Of a DNA stretch of 64,000 bases, positions 1 to 9,455 are shown piece after piece (position 1 is the stretch's first letter; every line of letters starts with the position of its first letter). The notes under the pieces are model-generated. The model made no database searches, was not told the DNA's origin, and saw nothing but the letters and a program-made list of their open reading frames with translations. The position numbers and the translations under genes are program-made. This stretch comes from an uncultured Paracoccaceae bacterium (lineage in GTDB: Bacteria; Pseudomonadota; Alphaproteobacteria; Rhodobacterales; Rhodobacteraceae), in assembly GCA_937864535.1 (NCBI GenBank), contig CALMJS010000019.1, positions 248,001 to 312,000 of the forward strand, in the 5' to 3' direction.

Positions 1-318
1 CTTGACCCGCGCCTGTTTCGCCAGCCCGCCCCAATGGGTTTCACCGACGCCCCAGCCATTCAGGATCACCCGGTCACCGGGGGCATAGTCGGCATGGCTG
101 CTCTCGATCACCACCCCGACAAAGTCGATCCCCGGCACCATCGGGAAACTGCGCACCACCGGCGCCGCGCCGGTCATCGCCAGCGCGTCCTTGTAATTCA
201 GGGTCGAATAGCCCACCTGCACCAGCACATCACCAGCGGGCAACTGGTCAGGCGACACTTGGGTTCTGGTCACGGTCTGGGTATCGCCGTCTTTGGCGAT
301 TACGATAGCATCGAACAT
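1..318 (-). CDS. acuI: AcuI-like acrylyl-CoA reductase, MDR family (3' part cut by window edge)
   Basis: The reverse strand reads open from an ATG at 316-318 to the left edge, giving the first 106 residues. They match the N-terminal GroES-like fold of medium-chain dehydrogenase/reductases of the YhdH/AcuI type: an STLNYKD segment, a [10 protein letters not shown] segment and an [12 protein letters not shown] segment. In the family these enzymes reduce acrylyl-CoA to propionyl-CoA with NADPH in the cytoplasm, in propionate, 3-hydroxypropionate or DMSP metabolism. The nucleotide-binding domain and the C-terminus lie outside the window. A general quinone-reductase-like MDR protein is the alternative, but the local motifs favour AcuI. 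Confidence 0.8.
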   Translation of the reverse strand, partial: MFDAIVIAKDGDTQTVTRTQVSPDQLPAGDVLVQVGYSTLNYKDALAMTGAAPVVRSFPMVPGIDFVGVVIESSHADYAPGDRVILNGWGVGETHWGGLAKQARVK

Positions 319-406
319 GGGGCCTCTCCTCTTTGACCCGCAGGTTCAGAGACCCCGCAGCGTAATGCAAGCCCCCCGAACCCATTCCAATCGCATAGAC
401 GCCACG

Positions 407-2071
407 TCAGGCCTGCCAGATCACCGCGCCGTCACACAGGGTCATCGCAGCCCGCGCCGTGCCCAGTTGATCGACCGGCATATCGTGCAGCCGGTGATCC
501 ATCACCACGATATCGGCCATCATGCCGGGGATCAGACTGCCCAGCCGGTGTTCGTCGAACCCGGCATAGGCCCCGCCGCGCGTGTAATACTCCAGCGCCT
601 GATCCAGCGTCACGCGGTTGTCGGGGCCGTCTTCGGTGAACTTGGGCCGCGTCATCGCCGCCTGAACCCCGCGCATCGGGTTGATATCCGCCACCGGCCA
701 GTCCGAGGCAAAGGCGATCGGCACCCCCGCCTCGCGCAGCGCCGCCACCGGAAACGCCCCGTCCCAGCGGGCCGCGCCGACACGCTTGCGCCACGGGTCC
801 CACGGGAAATCCATCGCCGCGGGCGGGTGCGACGGCTGCATCGACGCCACCACGCCCAAGTCCCTGATCCGTGGCAGGTCGTCGGGGTGCAGCACCTCGA
901 TATGTTCGATGCGGTGGCGGCTGTCGCGGGGTCCGTTCGCCTCGCGCGCGGTCTGATAGCCGTCCAGCACGCGGCGCACGGCGGCATCGCCGATGGCATG
1001 CACGCTGATCTGTAGCCCGCGCCGATCCGCCTCTATGGCGATTTCGTTGAACCGCTCGACACTATGCAGCGCATCGCCGCGCAAACCCGGCTCGTCGGCG
1101 TAATCCTCCAGGAAAAACGCGGTGCCACTGTCCACAACACCGTCCATGAACAGCTTGACCCGACCGGACCGCAGCTTGTCACTGTTGAACTGCCGCTGCA
1201 TCAGCGACGCCTCTTTCAGCGAAGAGACAGGTTTCTCCGGCGTCAGGTGGAACGGGACTTCGGTGCGGCAGATCAGATCGCCACCGGCCTCCAGTTCGGC
1301 CAGCAGGTCGAGTTGATAGAAATTCCCGTCCATATTGTGCAAGGAGGTAAAGCCGAACGACGCGCAATAGGCCAGCCCGCTGCGCATCAGGTCCAGATCG
1401 AACGCCCGCTCGGCCGGTGTGACATCCCGCGCGGGTTCCGATCCGGTAAAGCCCAGATCTTCGCGCCCGCCGGTGCTGCGCAGGGCCAGAACCGCCGTAT
1501 AGGCATAAAATTCCAGCAATTCCCCCGTCGCCAGCCCGTCCGGCCCCATGACGATCTCATTGCCAATCGGCATCTCGCGGCCATGCAGAACCCCGGCGCG
1601 GTCCAGCGCGATGGTATTGGCCCATGCCGTATGGTGATCGCCCGCAATCAGGATGACCGGACGGTCGGGCAGCGCCTGATCCAGATCGTGCCGCGTCACC
1701 GATTGCCCCGGCCCCATCAGGTTGTAATCCGCCGCCTTGCAGATCAGCAGGGTTTCGCGCGGATTGTCCGCCGCATATTGGCGCAGCAGCGGGGTAAGTT
1801 GCTCTAGCCCCTGCACACCATCCAGTTGCAACAGTTGCAGACCCATCGCACCGGAAAACAGATGCAAATGCGCCTCGACAAAGCCGGGCAGCACGGTGTT
1901 GCCCTGCGCATCGATCCTCCGTGTCTGCGGCCCGACCAGCGCGGCAATCTCGGCGTTCGATCCCACGGCCATGATGGATCGACCCGCGATCGCCACCGCC
2001 TCGGCCCGTGGCTGATCGGGGTTCATCGTCACAACATCGGCGTTTTCGATCACAGTATCTGCGAAAATCAT
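407..2071 (-). CDS. Amidohydrolase family protein (YtcJ/Amidohydro_3 type)
   Basis: A 554-residue metal-dependent hydrolase. The N-terminus has the beta-sandwich pattern of exoenzyme amidohydrolases, followed by the metal-binding HLH motif (FVEAHLHLF, about residue 65-75). Histidines in VHAIGDAAV and RIEHIEV and the aspartate in ASDWPV complete the usual metal site. Family members hydrolyse amide or imide bonds of small molecules; the substrate is not predictable here. I chose the ATG at 2069-2071 because it overlaps the stop of the upstream TetR gene as ATGA, which implies translational coupling, and because the homologous N-terminus begins there. The reading frame runs further upstream, but only inside the regulator gene. 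The regulator probably controls this enzyme. Confidence 0.8.
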   Translation of the reverse strand: MIFADTVIENADVVTMNPDQPRAEAVAIAGRSIMAVGSNAEIAALVGPQTRRIDAQGNTVLPGFVEAHLHLFSGAMGLQLLQLDGVQGLEQLTPLLRQYAADNPRETLLICKAADYNLMGPGQSVTRHDLDQALPDRPVILIAGDHHTAWANTIALDRAGVLHGREMPIGNEIVMGPDGLATGELLEFYAYTAVLALRSTGGREDLGFTGSEPARDVTPAERAFDLDLMRSGLAYCASFGFTSLHNMDGNFYQLDLLAELEAGGDLICRTEVPFHLTPEKPVSSLKEASLMQRQFNSDKLRSGRVKLFMDGVVDSGTAFFLEDYADEPGLRGDALHSVERFNEIAIEADRRGLQISVHAIGDAAVRRVLDGYQTAREANGPRDSRHRIEHIEVLHPDDLPRIRDLGVVASMQPSHPPAAMDFPWDPWRKRVGAARWDGAFPVAALREAGVPIAFASDWPVADINPMRGVQAAMTRPKFTEDGPDNRVTLDQALEYYTRGGAYAGFDEHRLGSLIPGMMADIVVMDHRLHDMPVDQLGTARAAMTLCDGAVIWQA

Positions 2072-2751
2072 GGGCGGCCCTTTAGCTGCGGAGAGGTCAA
2101 AAAATCGGGGGCAAAGATCATCCGGCACAGCGGCGCGAACCGGGCTGTCAGGTCGTCGCAATGATCGGCAAGCGTGGGCGTATCGCCCCGGACATGGGCC
2201 AGAAACGCGAGGTTCCATAAATCATGGAACAGCCCGATGATCTCGGACACGTCCGGTTCGGCACCATTGGTCAACCGGATATCATAGACCGCCAGATGGT
2301 CGCGCAGCACCGATTTCAGCCGATGTTCGGCCAGCCGGTATTCCCGCGCCAGATCGGTCTGCGGATGGCGGATCACATTCGCCTCGGCGTAGCGCCAGAT
2401 ACGGCGCGGCGCGATCCGCAGCGTGCCTTGGGTGATAAAGGCAAAGAGATTGACCAAAATCGTGCAGAAATCGCCGTCTTCGCCGTGGCGCGGCAGAATC
2501 AGATCCTGCGCATAGGCGTCATCGATACCCTCGGCGATGATCGCGACGAGGATCGCATCCTTGGACCCGAAATAGTTGAACACCGTCGGCGCAGAGACAC
2601 CGGCGGCCCGCGCAATATCGGCCATCGTACTGGCCGCGATACCGCGCGTGTCGAACAAATCCTTGGCCACCGCCAGAATTTCCTGTCGCCGCTGCGCCTT
2701 TTTGCGATCGCGCAGCCCGGGGGCGGCGGTGGTCACGTTTTGATCATCCAT
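2068..2751 (-). CDS. TetR/AcrR family transcriptional regulator
   Basis: A protein of about 227 residues with a TetR-type helix-turn-helix at about residues 15-60 (IARAAGVSAPTVFNYFGSKD) and a divergent C-terminal ligand-binding half. It probably represses its own operon (with the amidohydrolase, joined by an ATGA overlap) and perhaps the divergent ABC transporter operon. The short intergenic region between the two units carries two dyad-symmetric elements. The ATG at 2749-2751 is preferred; a TTG at 2764-2766 in the same frame would add five residues. The inducer is unknown, although a polyamine or amine compound is plausible from the neighbours. Confidence 0.82.
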   Translation of the reverse strand: MDDQNVTTAAPGLRDRKKAQRRQEILAVAKDLFDTRGIAASTMADIARAAGVSAPTVFNYFGSKDAILVAIIAEGIDDAYAQDLILPRHGEDGDFCTILVNLFAFITQGTLRIAPRRIWRYAEANVIRHPQTDLAREYRLAEHRLKSVLRDHLAVYDIRLTNGAEPDVSEIIGLFHDLWNLAFLAHVRGDTPTLADHCDDLTARFAPLCRMIFAPDFLTSPQLKGRP

Positions 2752-2781
2752 TGTGCGGGGAGCCAAAAATTTCTTTACTCG

Positions 2782-2817
2782 ATAAAAATTTTTATTGACT
2801 AAAACTTATCTGTCAAT
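2782..2817. promoter_or_regulatory. Divergent operator/promoter region between tetR and the polyamine-type ABC operon
   Basis: Two dyads lie side by side. A perfect 14-base palindrome, ATAAAAATTTTTAT, occupies 2782-2795. Right after it ATTGAC (2794-2799) and GTCAAT (2812-2817) form an inverted repeat with a 12-base spacer, a spacing usual for TetR operators. The TTGACT at 2796-2801 could also serve as a -35 element toward the transporter. Binding by the adjacent TetR protein is inferred from position only. Confidence 0.5.
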
Positions 2818-2856
2818 AGCGTTTGATCAAATTCGGGGCAAATTGGGACAGCGACC

Positions 2857-3936
2857 TTGATCGACTTACACCAGATCCGCAAAACCTACGGAGTGGGCGC
2901 TTTGGCTGTCACAGCCTTGCACGACGTCAATTTTTCCATCGCAGAGAACGAATTTTTCACCCTGCTCGGCCCCAGCGGATGCGGGAAAACCACCCTGCTG
3001 CGGGTGATCGCCGGATTCGAGGCCCCCAGCGGCGGCGCGATCCTCCTCGACGGGCGGGACATCGCCCCCCTGCCCCCGAACAAACGCCCCGTGAACACCG
3101 TGTTCCAGAACTACGCGCTGTTTCCGCATATGACCGTGGCGCAGAACATCGCCTTTGGGCTGGAATGTCTGGGCAAACCCTGCGCAGAGGTCCGCGACAC
3201 CGTCGAACGGATGCTGGATCTGGTGCAGATGGCGCATCTGGCCGCGCGGCGTGTGTCGGCCCTGTCGGGCGGGCAGCAACAGCGGGTTGCGCTGGCGCGG
3301 GCGCTGGCCCCCGGACCGCGGATTTTGCTGCTGGACGAACCGCTGTCGGCGCTGGACATGAAACTGCGCAAGGACATGCAGCTCGAACTCAAGCGCCTGC
3401 AAAAGAACACCGGCATCACCTTTATCTTTGTCACCCACGACCAGGAAGAGGCGATGGCCATGTCCGACCGCATCGCCGTCATGAGCAACGGCCGCGTCCA
3501 CCAGATCGCCGCGCCGCGCGACCTCTATGACCGGCCCGCCGACCGTTTCGTCGGCTCGTTCATTGGCGAGAGTAATTTTCTCCCCGCGCAGATCACGGCA
3601 CAGTCCGGTGGCGTCGCTCAGGTCGATCTGGGACCCATCGGGCAGGCGCAGGTGGCCAGCGACCTGCCGCAGGGCGCAGCGGTCTCGGCACTGATCCGGC
3701 CCGAACATATCCAGTTGGGCACCGCCCCCGGCCTGCCCGCCCTGTCTGGCCGCGTCGAAACCGCCGTGTTCCTCGGGACCGACACGCAATTGCACGTCGT
3801 CACCGATCAGGGCCTGCCGATCATGGTCCGCGTACAAAATGGCATCGACCTTGGCCCCGTTCCGGCGCAGGGCGAACGGATTACCCTGTCGCTGCCCCCC
3901 GCCGCGATCCGGCTGGTGACGGGTGCCGCGGCATGA
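2857..3936 (+). CDS. Polyamine-type ABC transporter ATP-binding protein (PotA family)
   Basis: A 359-residue ATPase of the spermidine/putrescine importer class. It has Walker A GPSGCGKT (residues 38-45), a Q-loop, the LSGGQQQR signature, Walker B ILLLDEP, and a C-terminal TOBE-like domain from about residue 240 that ends the protein. It powers import through the two following permeases from the inner face of the membrane. The start codon is a TTG, with a purine-rich GGGACAG upstream. The stop overlaps the next gene (GCATGA). With the downstream binding protein and agmatine deiminase, the likely cargo is agmatine, putrescine or a relative; the exact substrate is inference. Confidence 0.88.
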   Translation: MIDLHQIRKTYGVGALAVTALHDVNFSIAENEFFTLLGPSGCGKTTLLRVIAGFEAPSGGAILLDGRDIAPLPPNKRPVNTVFQNYALFPHMTVAQNIAFGLECLGKPCAEVRDTVERMLDLVQMAHLAARRVSALSGGQQQRVALARALAPGPRILLLDEPLSALDMKLRKDMQLELKRLQKNTGITFIFVTHDQEEAMAMSDRIAVMSNGRVHQIAAPRDLYDRPADRFVGSFIGESNFLPAQITAQSGGVAQVDLGPIGQAQVASDLPQGAAVSALIRPEHIQLGTAPGLPALSGRVETAVFLGTDTQLHVVTDQGLPIMVRVQNGIDLGPVPAQGERITLSLPPAAIRLVTGAAA

Positions 3937-4844
3937 CCAGCGCAGCCGAGGCCGCCCGCGACCGTCAGGACAGCCGCAACCGCTGGGCGCTGGCCAGTCC
4001 GGCGCTGATCCTGATCGGCCTGTTTTCACTGGCCCCGATGGCGGTGGTGATCCTCTATTCCTTCCTCGAACCGGGCCGCTATGGCAACGTCGTCTGGGCG
4101 TTTTCCACCGACGCCTGGGTCTCGGTGATGCTAGAGCGGGACATTTTCGACGACACGCTGGGACTGGCCGACGCGCATGTCGCGATTTTCTGGCGGTCGA
4201 TTAAACTGGCGGCGGCGACCACCCTGCTGACGGCGGCCTTTGGCGTGCCCTTGGCCTATTTCGTCGCGACCCGCACCGCGAAATGGCGCAACCTGCTGCT
4301 GTTCCTGATCACCGTGCCGTTCTGGACCAACCTCTTGGTGCGCACCCTCGCGATCCAGGAGGTGATCCGCAAGGACGGTCTGATCAACACGGTGCTGCTG
4401 AAACTGCACCTGATCGACGCGCCGCTACAGATGCTGTTCACCGATTTCGCCGTCGGCTTTGGCATGACCTATGTCTACCTGCCGCTGATGGTTCTGCCCG
4501 TCTATGCCGCGGTCGAGCGTATCGATTTCCGTCTGGTCGAGGCTGCCTATGACCTCTACGCCACCCGCTGGACCTGCCTGCGGCGGGTGATTTTCCCGGT
4601 GATCCGCCCCGGTCTGGTGGCCGGTTCCATCCTCGTGTTCATCCCGTCGCTGGGGGCCTATGTGACCCCGCGCGTACTGGGCGGCGGCAAATCCCTGATG
4701 CTCGGCAACCTGATCGAGCTGCAATTTGGTCAGGGCCGCAACTGGCCGCTGGGGGCCGCGCTGTCGGTGACACTCCTGATCCTGATCGTCGCGGTGCTGA
4801 TCGTGCAAACGCGCCTCACCCGCAAGGAGACCGGCCATGCGTAA
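3933..4844 (+). CDS. ABC transporter permease (PotB-like)
   Basis: A 303-residue inner-membrane permease with about six hydrophobic segments. The binding-protein-dependent transport loop lies around residues 205-225 (EAAYDLYATRWTCLRRVIFPVI), where the ATPase docks. The N-terminal half has the long periplasmic loop typical of PotB-type proteins. The gene overlaps the ATPase gene by four bases and the next permease by eight, so the three are translated as a unit. It forms the import channel together with the PotC-like subunit. Confidence 0.87.
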   Translation: MTSAAEAARDRQDSRNRWALASPALILIGLFSLAPMAVVILYSFLEPGRYGNVVWAFSTDAWVSVMLERDIFDDTLGLADAHVAIFWRSIKLAAATTLLTAAFGVPLAYFVATRTAKWRNLLLFLITVPFWTNLLVRTLAIQEVIRKDGLINTVLLKLHLIDAPLQMLFTDFAVGFGMTYVYLPLMVLPVYAAVERIDFRLVEAAYDLYATRWTCLRRVIFPVIRPGLVAGSILVFIPSLGAYVTPRVLGGGKSLMLGNLIELQFGQGRNWPLGAALSVTLLILIVAVLIVQTRLTRKETGHA

Positions 4845-5646
4845 CCGTCCCTTTGATGTCCGCCATGTCCCCGGCTTTGCCGCGATCGCAATCGCCGGAT
4901 TTATCGTGCTCTATGTGCCGATGCTGGTGCTCTCGGCCTATTCGTTCAACAGCGGCGACACGATCGGCCAGTGGGAGGGGTTTTCCCTGCGCTGGTACTT
5001 TGCCGCATTCCAGAACGACGACATCCAGCGCGCCGCGCTGCTGTCGGTCTGGGTGGCCACCATTGCCGGGGTGATCGCCACCGCCAGCGCCACCGCCGCC
5101 GCGCTGGCCACCTCGCGCGGGGCCGGATTTCGCGGTCAGACGCTGGTGATGGTCGTGGTGAACCAGCCGCTGATGGTGCCGGAAATCGTGATGGCCGTCG
5201 CGCTGCTGATCCTCTTTGCCGGGATCAAGGTCGCCACGGGCTATACCGGCGGCGCCTATCTGATCGCCGCCCATACCGCGTTCTGCATCCCCTTTGCCTA
5301 TATGCCGATCCGCGCCCGTCTGGACAGCATGGACCACAACCTCGAAAACGCGGCTGCCGACCTCTATGCCGGGCCGTGGACCGCGTTCCGCCGCGTGACC
5401 CTGCCGCTGCTGTGGCCCGGTATTCTGGCCGGTTTCATGCTGGCCTTTGTGATTTCGCTCGATGACGTCGTGATTTCCGAATTTGTCAAATCAGCCGGTC
5501 AGGAAACCCTGCCGACCTATATGCTGGGACAATTGCGGCGCGGCGTCTCGGCGGATGTTTACGCCGTTTCAACGCTGTTGCTGGCGATCAGCATCGCGAT
5601 TGTGGCGGTCTTTTTCACCATCAACAAATCCGGTCGCACCGGGTGA
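4837..5646 (+). CDS. ABC transporter permease (PotC-like)
   Basis: A 269-residue second permease with six predicted membrane spans and the conserved cytoplasmic loop ENAAADLYAGPWTAFRRVTLP. The segment ISLDDVVISEFV near residue 210 is characteristic of PotC/PotI proteins. The start ATG at 4837 has a good AAGGAGA ribosome site inside the preceding gene. It pairs with the PotB-like subunit to form the translocation pore for the polyamine-type substrate captured by the next gene product. Confidence 0.87.
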   Translation: MRNRPFDVRHVPGFAAIAIAGFIVLYVPMLVLSAYSFNSGDTIGQWEGFSLRWYFAAFQNDDIQRAALLSVWVATIAGVIATASATAAALATSRGAGFRGQTLVMVVVNQPLMVPEIVMAVALLILFAGIKVATGYTGGAYLIAAHTAFCIPFAYMPIRARLDSMDHNLENAAADLYAGPWTAFRRVTLPLLWPGILAGFMLAFVISLDDVVISEFVKSAGQETLPTYMLGQLRRGVSADVYAVSTLLLAISIAIVAVFFTINKSGRTG

Positions 5647-5666
5647 TTTCACTGACAGGAGAGACG

Positions 5667-6692
5667 ATGAAACACGTGACCCCGCTTACGCTCGGCATGG
5701 CCCTCTTGGGGTCGACCGCGATGGCCGAAGGCCAGCTGAACATCTTTAACTGGGGCAATTACACCAGCCCCGAGTTGATCGCCAAATTCGAACAGACCTA
5801 TGACGTCAAGGTGACCATCACCGAATACGATAGCAACGATACCGCATTGGCCAAGGTGCAGGCGGGCGGTCACGGGTTCGACATCGTCGTGCCGACCAAC
5901 AGCTATGTGCCGATCTGGGTCGAACTGGGCCTCTTGCTGGAAACCCGGCCCGACCAGATGGAAAACTTTGGCAATATCGACCCGGCATGGGTCGACGTGG
6001 CATGGGATCAGGGCCGCCGCTACACCGTGCCGTGGCAATGGGGGTCCACCGGCGTCATCGTCAACACCGAGGCCTATAGCGGCGACATCAACACCTCGTC
6101 GATTTTCCTCGAGGTGCCACCGGAACTGGACGGGCTGATCAACGTCGTGCCGGAGATGCAGGACGTGATGAACCTCGCCATCTATTACTACGGCGGCACC
6201 CCCTGCACCGACGATCTGACCGTGCTCAAGGCCGTGGCCGACGGTCTGGCCGCCGCCAAACCGCATTGGAGCGGCATCGACTACCCCGAGAACAGCAAAT
6301 TCGTGAACGAAGACCTCTTGGCCGGCGTCTACTGGAACGGGGCCTCGGCCAAGGTGCGGCTGGAAAACGCCAAATACGCCTATGGCTACCCGCAAGAGGG
6401 CTTCCCCCTGTGGATGGACAGCGTCGCGGTGCTGGCCGATGCGCAGAACGTCGAGAACGCGAAACTGTTCCAGAACTTTATCATGCTGCCGGAAAACGCC
6501 GCGCTGATTTCGAACTATGCGAAATATGCCAACGGTATTGTCGGCTCCGAGGCCTATATGGACGCGGAACTGCTGGACGCGCCGGAAATCGTCGTTCCTG
6601 ATGAACTCAAGGCCGCTGGCAAATTCAACGACGTTTGCCCGCAGGCAACGCAGGACCTGTATACGAAAATCTGGACCTCGATCCAGAAATAA
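5667..6692 (+). CDS. Polyamine-type ABC transporter periplasmic substrate-binding protein (PotD/PotF family)
   Basis: A 341-residue secreted binding protein. The first 20 residues form a signal peptide ending in AMA before the mature start EGQLNIFNWGNYT, the typical PotD/PotF opening. Family landmarks include the FDIVVPTNSYV segment, the VPWQWGSTGVIVN segment, and a C-terminal lobe with the FPLWMDSVAVLADA region. The ATG at 5667 was chosen because of the AGGAGAG site at 5657-5663 and the signal peptide; an in-frame start upstream lies within the preceding stop region. It delivers substrate to the upstream permeases. Substrate identity is inferred only from the following agmatine deiminase. 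Confidence 0.88.
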   Translation: MKHVTPLTLGMALLGSTAMAEGQLNIFNWGNYTSPELIAKFEQTYDVKVTITEYDSNDTALAKVQAGGHGFDIVVPTNSYVPIWVELGLLLETRPDQMENFGNIDPAWVDVAWDQGRRYTVPWQWGSTGVIVNTEAYSGDINTSSIFLEVPPELDGLINVVPEMQDVMNLAIYYYGGTPCTDDLTVLKAVADGLAAAKPHWSGIDYPENSKFVNEDLLAGVYWNGASAKVRLENAKYAYGYPQEGFPLWMDSVAVLADAQNVENAKLFQNFIMLPENAALISNYAKYANGIVGSEAYMDAELLDAPEIVVPDELKAAGKFNDVCPQATQDLYTKIWTSIQK

Positions 6693-6747
6693 CCACCACT
6701 CCCCCGCTGGCCCTGCTGGCGGGGGGACCGACCAAAGGAACACCGAC

Positions 6748-7785
6748 GTGACGACGACCCACTGGCTGATGCCCTCCGAATCCGCGCCGCAGGACCGCAT
6801 CTGGATGTCCTTCCCGCGCGAAGGGGCCACTCTTGGCAGCACACCGGCCGAAAAGGACGCGGGCTATGCCGCCTGGGCCAGCGTCGCCAATACGATTGCC
6901 AGCCGACAACCCCTGTCGATGATCGTCGATCCCAGCGAACGGACGCGGGCGCGGGCGATGCTGGACGGATCGATCGACATTTACGACCGGGTGATCGACG
7001 ATTTCTGGCTGCGTGACAGCGGCCCGACCTTTGTCCATGCGGCGGATGGATCGCTGGCGGCAGTGGACTGGATTTTCAACGGCTGGGGCGGCAACGACTG
7101 GACCAGCGCGACCAACGACCGCGACCTCGCGCGGTTCATCGCCGGCATCGTCGGCGCGCCCGTGATCCCCTCGCTGCTGGTCAACGAAGGCGGCGGCATC
7201 CACGTGGACGGCGCTGGCACCGTGCTGATCACCGAAACCGTCCAGCTCGACCCCGGTCGCAACCCCCATGCCGACAAACAGCGGGTCGAGGAGGAACTCT
7301 GCCGCACACTGGGCACCACGCAGGCGATCTGGCTGCCGCGCGGCCTGACCCGCGATTATGAAACCTATGGCACACGCGGCCATGTCGATATCGTGGCGAC
7401 CATCCCGTCAGACGGCGTGATCCTGCTGCACGAACAGCGCGACAGCAGCCACCCCGACCATGCGGTGATGCGCGATATCCGCGCGTTGTTGCAGCTGGCC
7501 ACCGATGCGCAGGGGCGGTCCTTTGACATCATCGACGTGCCCGCGCCGGACTGTATCAGCGATGGCCACGGTCCGGTCGATTACAGCTATATCAACCACT
7601 TGGTGATCAACGGCGCGGTGATTGCCTGCGGCTTTGGCGAGGAAATCGCCGACGCCCGTGCCCGCGACATCCTCGCCGCCGCCTATCCCGGGCGCGAGGT
7701 GGTCACCCTAGACGCGCGCGAGTTGTTTGCGCGGGGCGGCGGGATCCACTGCATCACCCAGCAACAGCCCTCTGCCCGCCCATGA
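6748..7785 (+). CDS. aguA: Agmatine deiminase
   Basis: A 345-residue enzyme of the porphyromonas-type peptidylarginine deiminase superfamily, which converts agmatine to N-carbamoylputrescine and ammonia. Visible family motifs are WLRDSGPTF, NGWGG, NEGGGIHVDG, the TRGHVD segment with the catalytic histidine, and the nucleophilic cysteine in GGGIHC (C335). The GTG at 6748 was chosen because AAAGGA stands seven bases upstream and the protein then begins where homologues do. The gene sits 55 bases after the transport binding-protein gene and overlaps the amidase gene as ATGA. This placement supports a cytosolic pathway for imported agmatine. Confidence 0.87.
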   Translation: MTTTHWLMPSESAPQDRIWMSFPREGATLGSTPAEKDAGYAAWASVANTIASRQPLSMIVDPSERTRARAMLDGSIDIYDRVIDDFWLRDSGPTFVHAADGSLAAVDWIFNGWGGNDWTSATNDRDLARFIAGIVGAPVIPSLLVNEGGGIHVDGAGTVLITETVQLDPGRNPHADKQRVEEELCRTLGTTQAIWLPRGLTRDYETYGTRGHVDIVATIPSDGVILLHEQRDSSHPDHAVMRDIRALLQLATDAQGRSFDIIDVPAPDCISDGHGPVDYSYINHLVINGAVIACGFGEEIADARARDILAAAYPGREVVTLDARELFARGGGIHCITQQQPSARP

Positions 7786-9455
7786 TCGTCGAGGCGACCC
7801 TTGCAGACCTCTCCTCGGCCTTGGCCGAGGGGCGGATCACCGCCACCGCGCTGACGCAGGCCTATCTGGACCGGATCGCCGCGCTCGATCCGGTGCTGAA
7901 CGCCGTGCCGGTGCTCAACCCCGCCGCGCTGGCAGAGGCCCGCGCCGCCGATGACCGGCGGGCGGCGGGGCAGACGCTCGGGCCGCTGGACGGCATCCCC
8001 TACACCGCCAAAAACAGCTACAAGGCACGTGGCCTCACCGTCGCCTGCGGATCGCCCGCCTTTGCCGATCTGGTGGCGACCGACGACGCCTTTGCCATTG
8101 CCCGCCTGCGGGCGGCCGGGGCGGTGCTGCTGGGCCTGACGAATATGCCGCCGATGGCCAATGGCGGGATGCAGCGCGGTCTCTATGGTCGGGCAGAGAG
8201 CCCCTATAACCCCGCCTATCTCACCGCCGCCTTTGCCTCCGGATCGTCCAACGGTTCTGGCACCGCCACCGCCGCCAGCCTCTGCGCCTTTGGTCTGGGC
8301 GAAGAAACATGGAGCAGCGGCCGCGCCCCCGCCGCCAACAACGGGCTATGCGCCTATACCCCGTCGCGCGGCGTGATTTCGGTGCGCGGCAACTGGCCAT
8401 TGGTGCCGACGATGGATGTGGTCGTGCCGCATACGCGCAGCATGGCGGACCTGCTGGAGGTGCTGGACGTGATCGTCGCCGACGACCCCGACACGCGCGG
8501 CGATCTGTGGCGCAGCCAGCCTTGGGTTCCGATCCCCGCCGCCAGCGCCCACCGCCCCGCCAGCTATCCCGCCCTCGCGGATACCGCGACCCTGCGGGGC
8601 AAACGCATCGGCATTCCGGCGATGTATATCAACGCCGACCCCGATGCCGGCACCCATCCGCAGGGCGGCATCGGCGGGCCGACGGGTCAGCGGATCGACA
8701 CGCGCCCCTCGATGATTGCGCTCTGGCAACAGGCCCGCACCGCGCTGGAAACCGCCGGAGCCACCGTGGTCGTCACCGATTTTCCGGTGGTCAGCCGCTA
8801 CGAGGCCGACCGCCCCGGCATGCCCAGCCTCAAAACCCGCGGGCTGGTGTCAGAGGCCTATCTGAAACGCGAAATCGTCGATCTCTCGGCTTGGGCGTGG
8901 GACGATTTCCTGCGGACGAACAACGACCCGCACCTCAATCGGCTGGCCGATGTGGACGGCGCGCGGATCTTCCCCGCGCCCCCCGGTGCGCTGCCCGACC
9001 GCTATACCGGCTTTGACGACGATATCGCCACCTACCCCGCCCATGTCCGCGCCCATCCTGTGGCCGATTTCCGCGACATTCCGCATCTGGAGGCAGGGTT
9101 TCGCGGGCTGGAGGAAACCCGCCGCATCGACCTCGAGGCATGGATGGACGATCTGGGCCTCGATGCGGTGGTGTTTCCCGCCGTTGCCGATATCGCCCCC
9201 GCCGATGCCGATGTGACCCCTGCCAGCGCCGATCTGGCGTGGCGCAACGGCACATGGATCGCCAACGGCAATCTGGCGATCCGGCATCTGGGGATACCGA
9301 CCGTCACCGTCCCGATGGGCATGCTCGCGGATATCGGCATGCCCGCCGGTCTGACCTTTGCCGGGCGGGGCTGGGATGATCTGGCGCTGCTGCAACTGGC
9401 CTGCGCCTTTGAACGCACAGGACCATACCGCCGCGCCCCTAGCCTACCACGATGA
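7782..9455 (+). CDS. Amidase signature family hydrolase
   Basis: A 557-residue amidase. The Ser-cisSer-Lys triad can be placed at K77 (TAKNS), the serine cluster GSSNGSG near 154-160, and S179 in WSSGRAPA. The usual GTDTGGSIR segment is replaced by GEETWSSGR, so this is a divergent subgroup. It overlaps the agmatine deiminase gene by four bases, so a role on N-carbamoylputrescine or a related amide is tempting. That step, however, is normally done by a nitrilase-type AguB, so the assignment is inference. The last 17 bases overlap the end of the convergent PAS-LuxR gene. Confidence 0.8.
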   Translation: MIVEATLADLSSALAEGRITATALTQAYLDRIAALDPVLNAVPVLNPAALAEARAADDRRAAGQTLGPLDGIPYTAKNSYKARGLTVACGSPAFADLVATDDAFAIARLRAAGAVLLGLTNMPPMANGGMQRGLYGRAESPYNPAYLTAAFASGSSNGSGTATAASLCAFGLGEETWSSGRAPAANNGLCAYTPSRGVISVRGNWPLVPTMDVVVPHTRSMADLLEVLDVIVADDPDTRGDLWRSQPWVPIPAASAHRPASYPALADTATLRGKRIGIPAMYINADPDAGTHPQGGIGGPTGQRIDTRPSMIALWQQARTALETAGATVVVTDFPVVSRYEADRPGMPSLKTRGLVSEAYLKREIVDLSAWAWDDFLRTNNDPHLNRLADVDGARIFPAPPGALPDRYTGFDDDIATYPAHVRAHPVADFRDIPHLEAGFRGLEETRRIDLEAWMDDLGLDAVVFPAVADIAPADADVTPASADLAWRNGTWIANGNLAIRHLGIPTVTVPMGMLADIGMPAGLTFAGRGWDDLALLQLACAFERTGPYRRAPSLPR

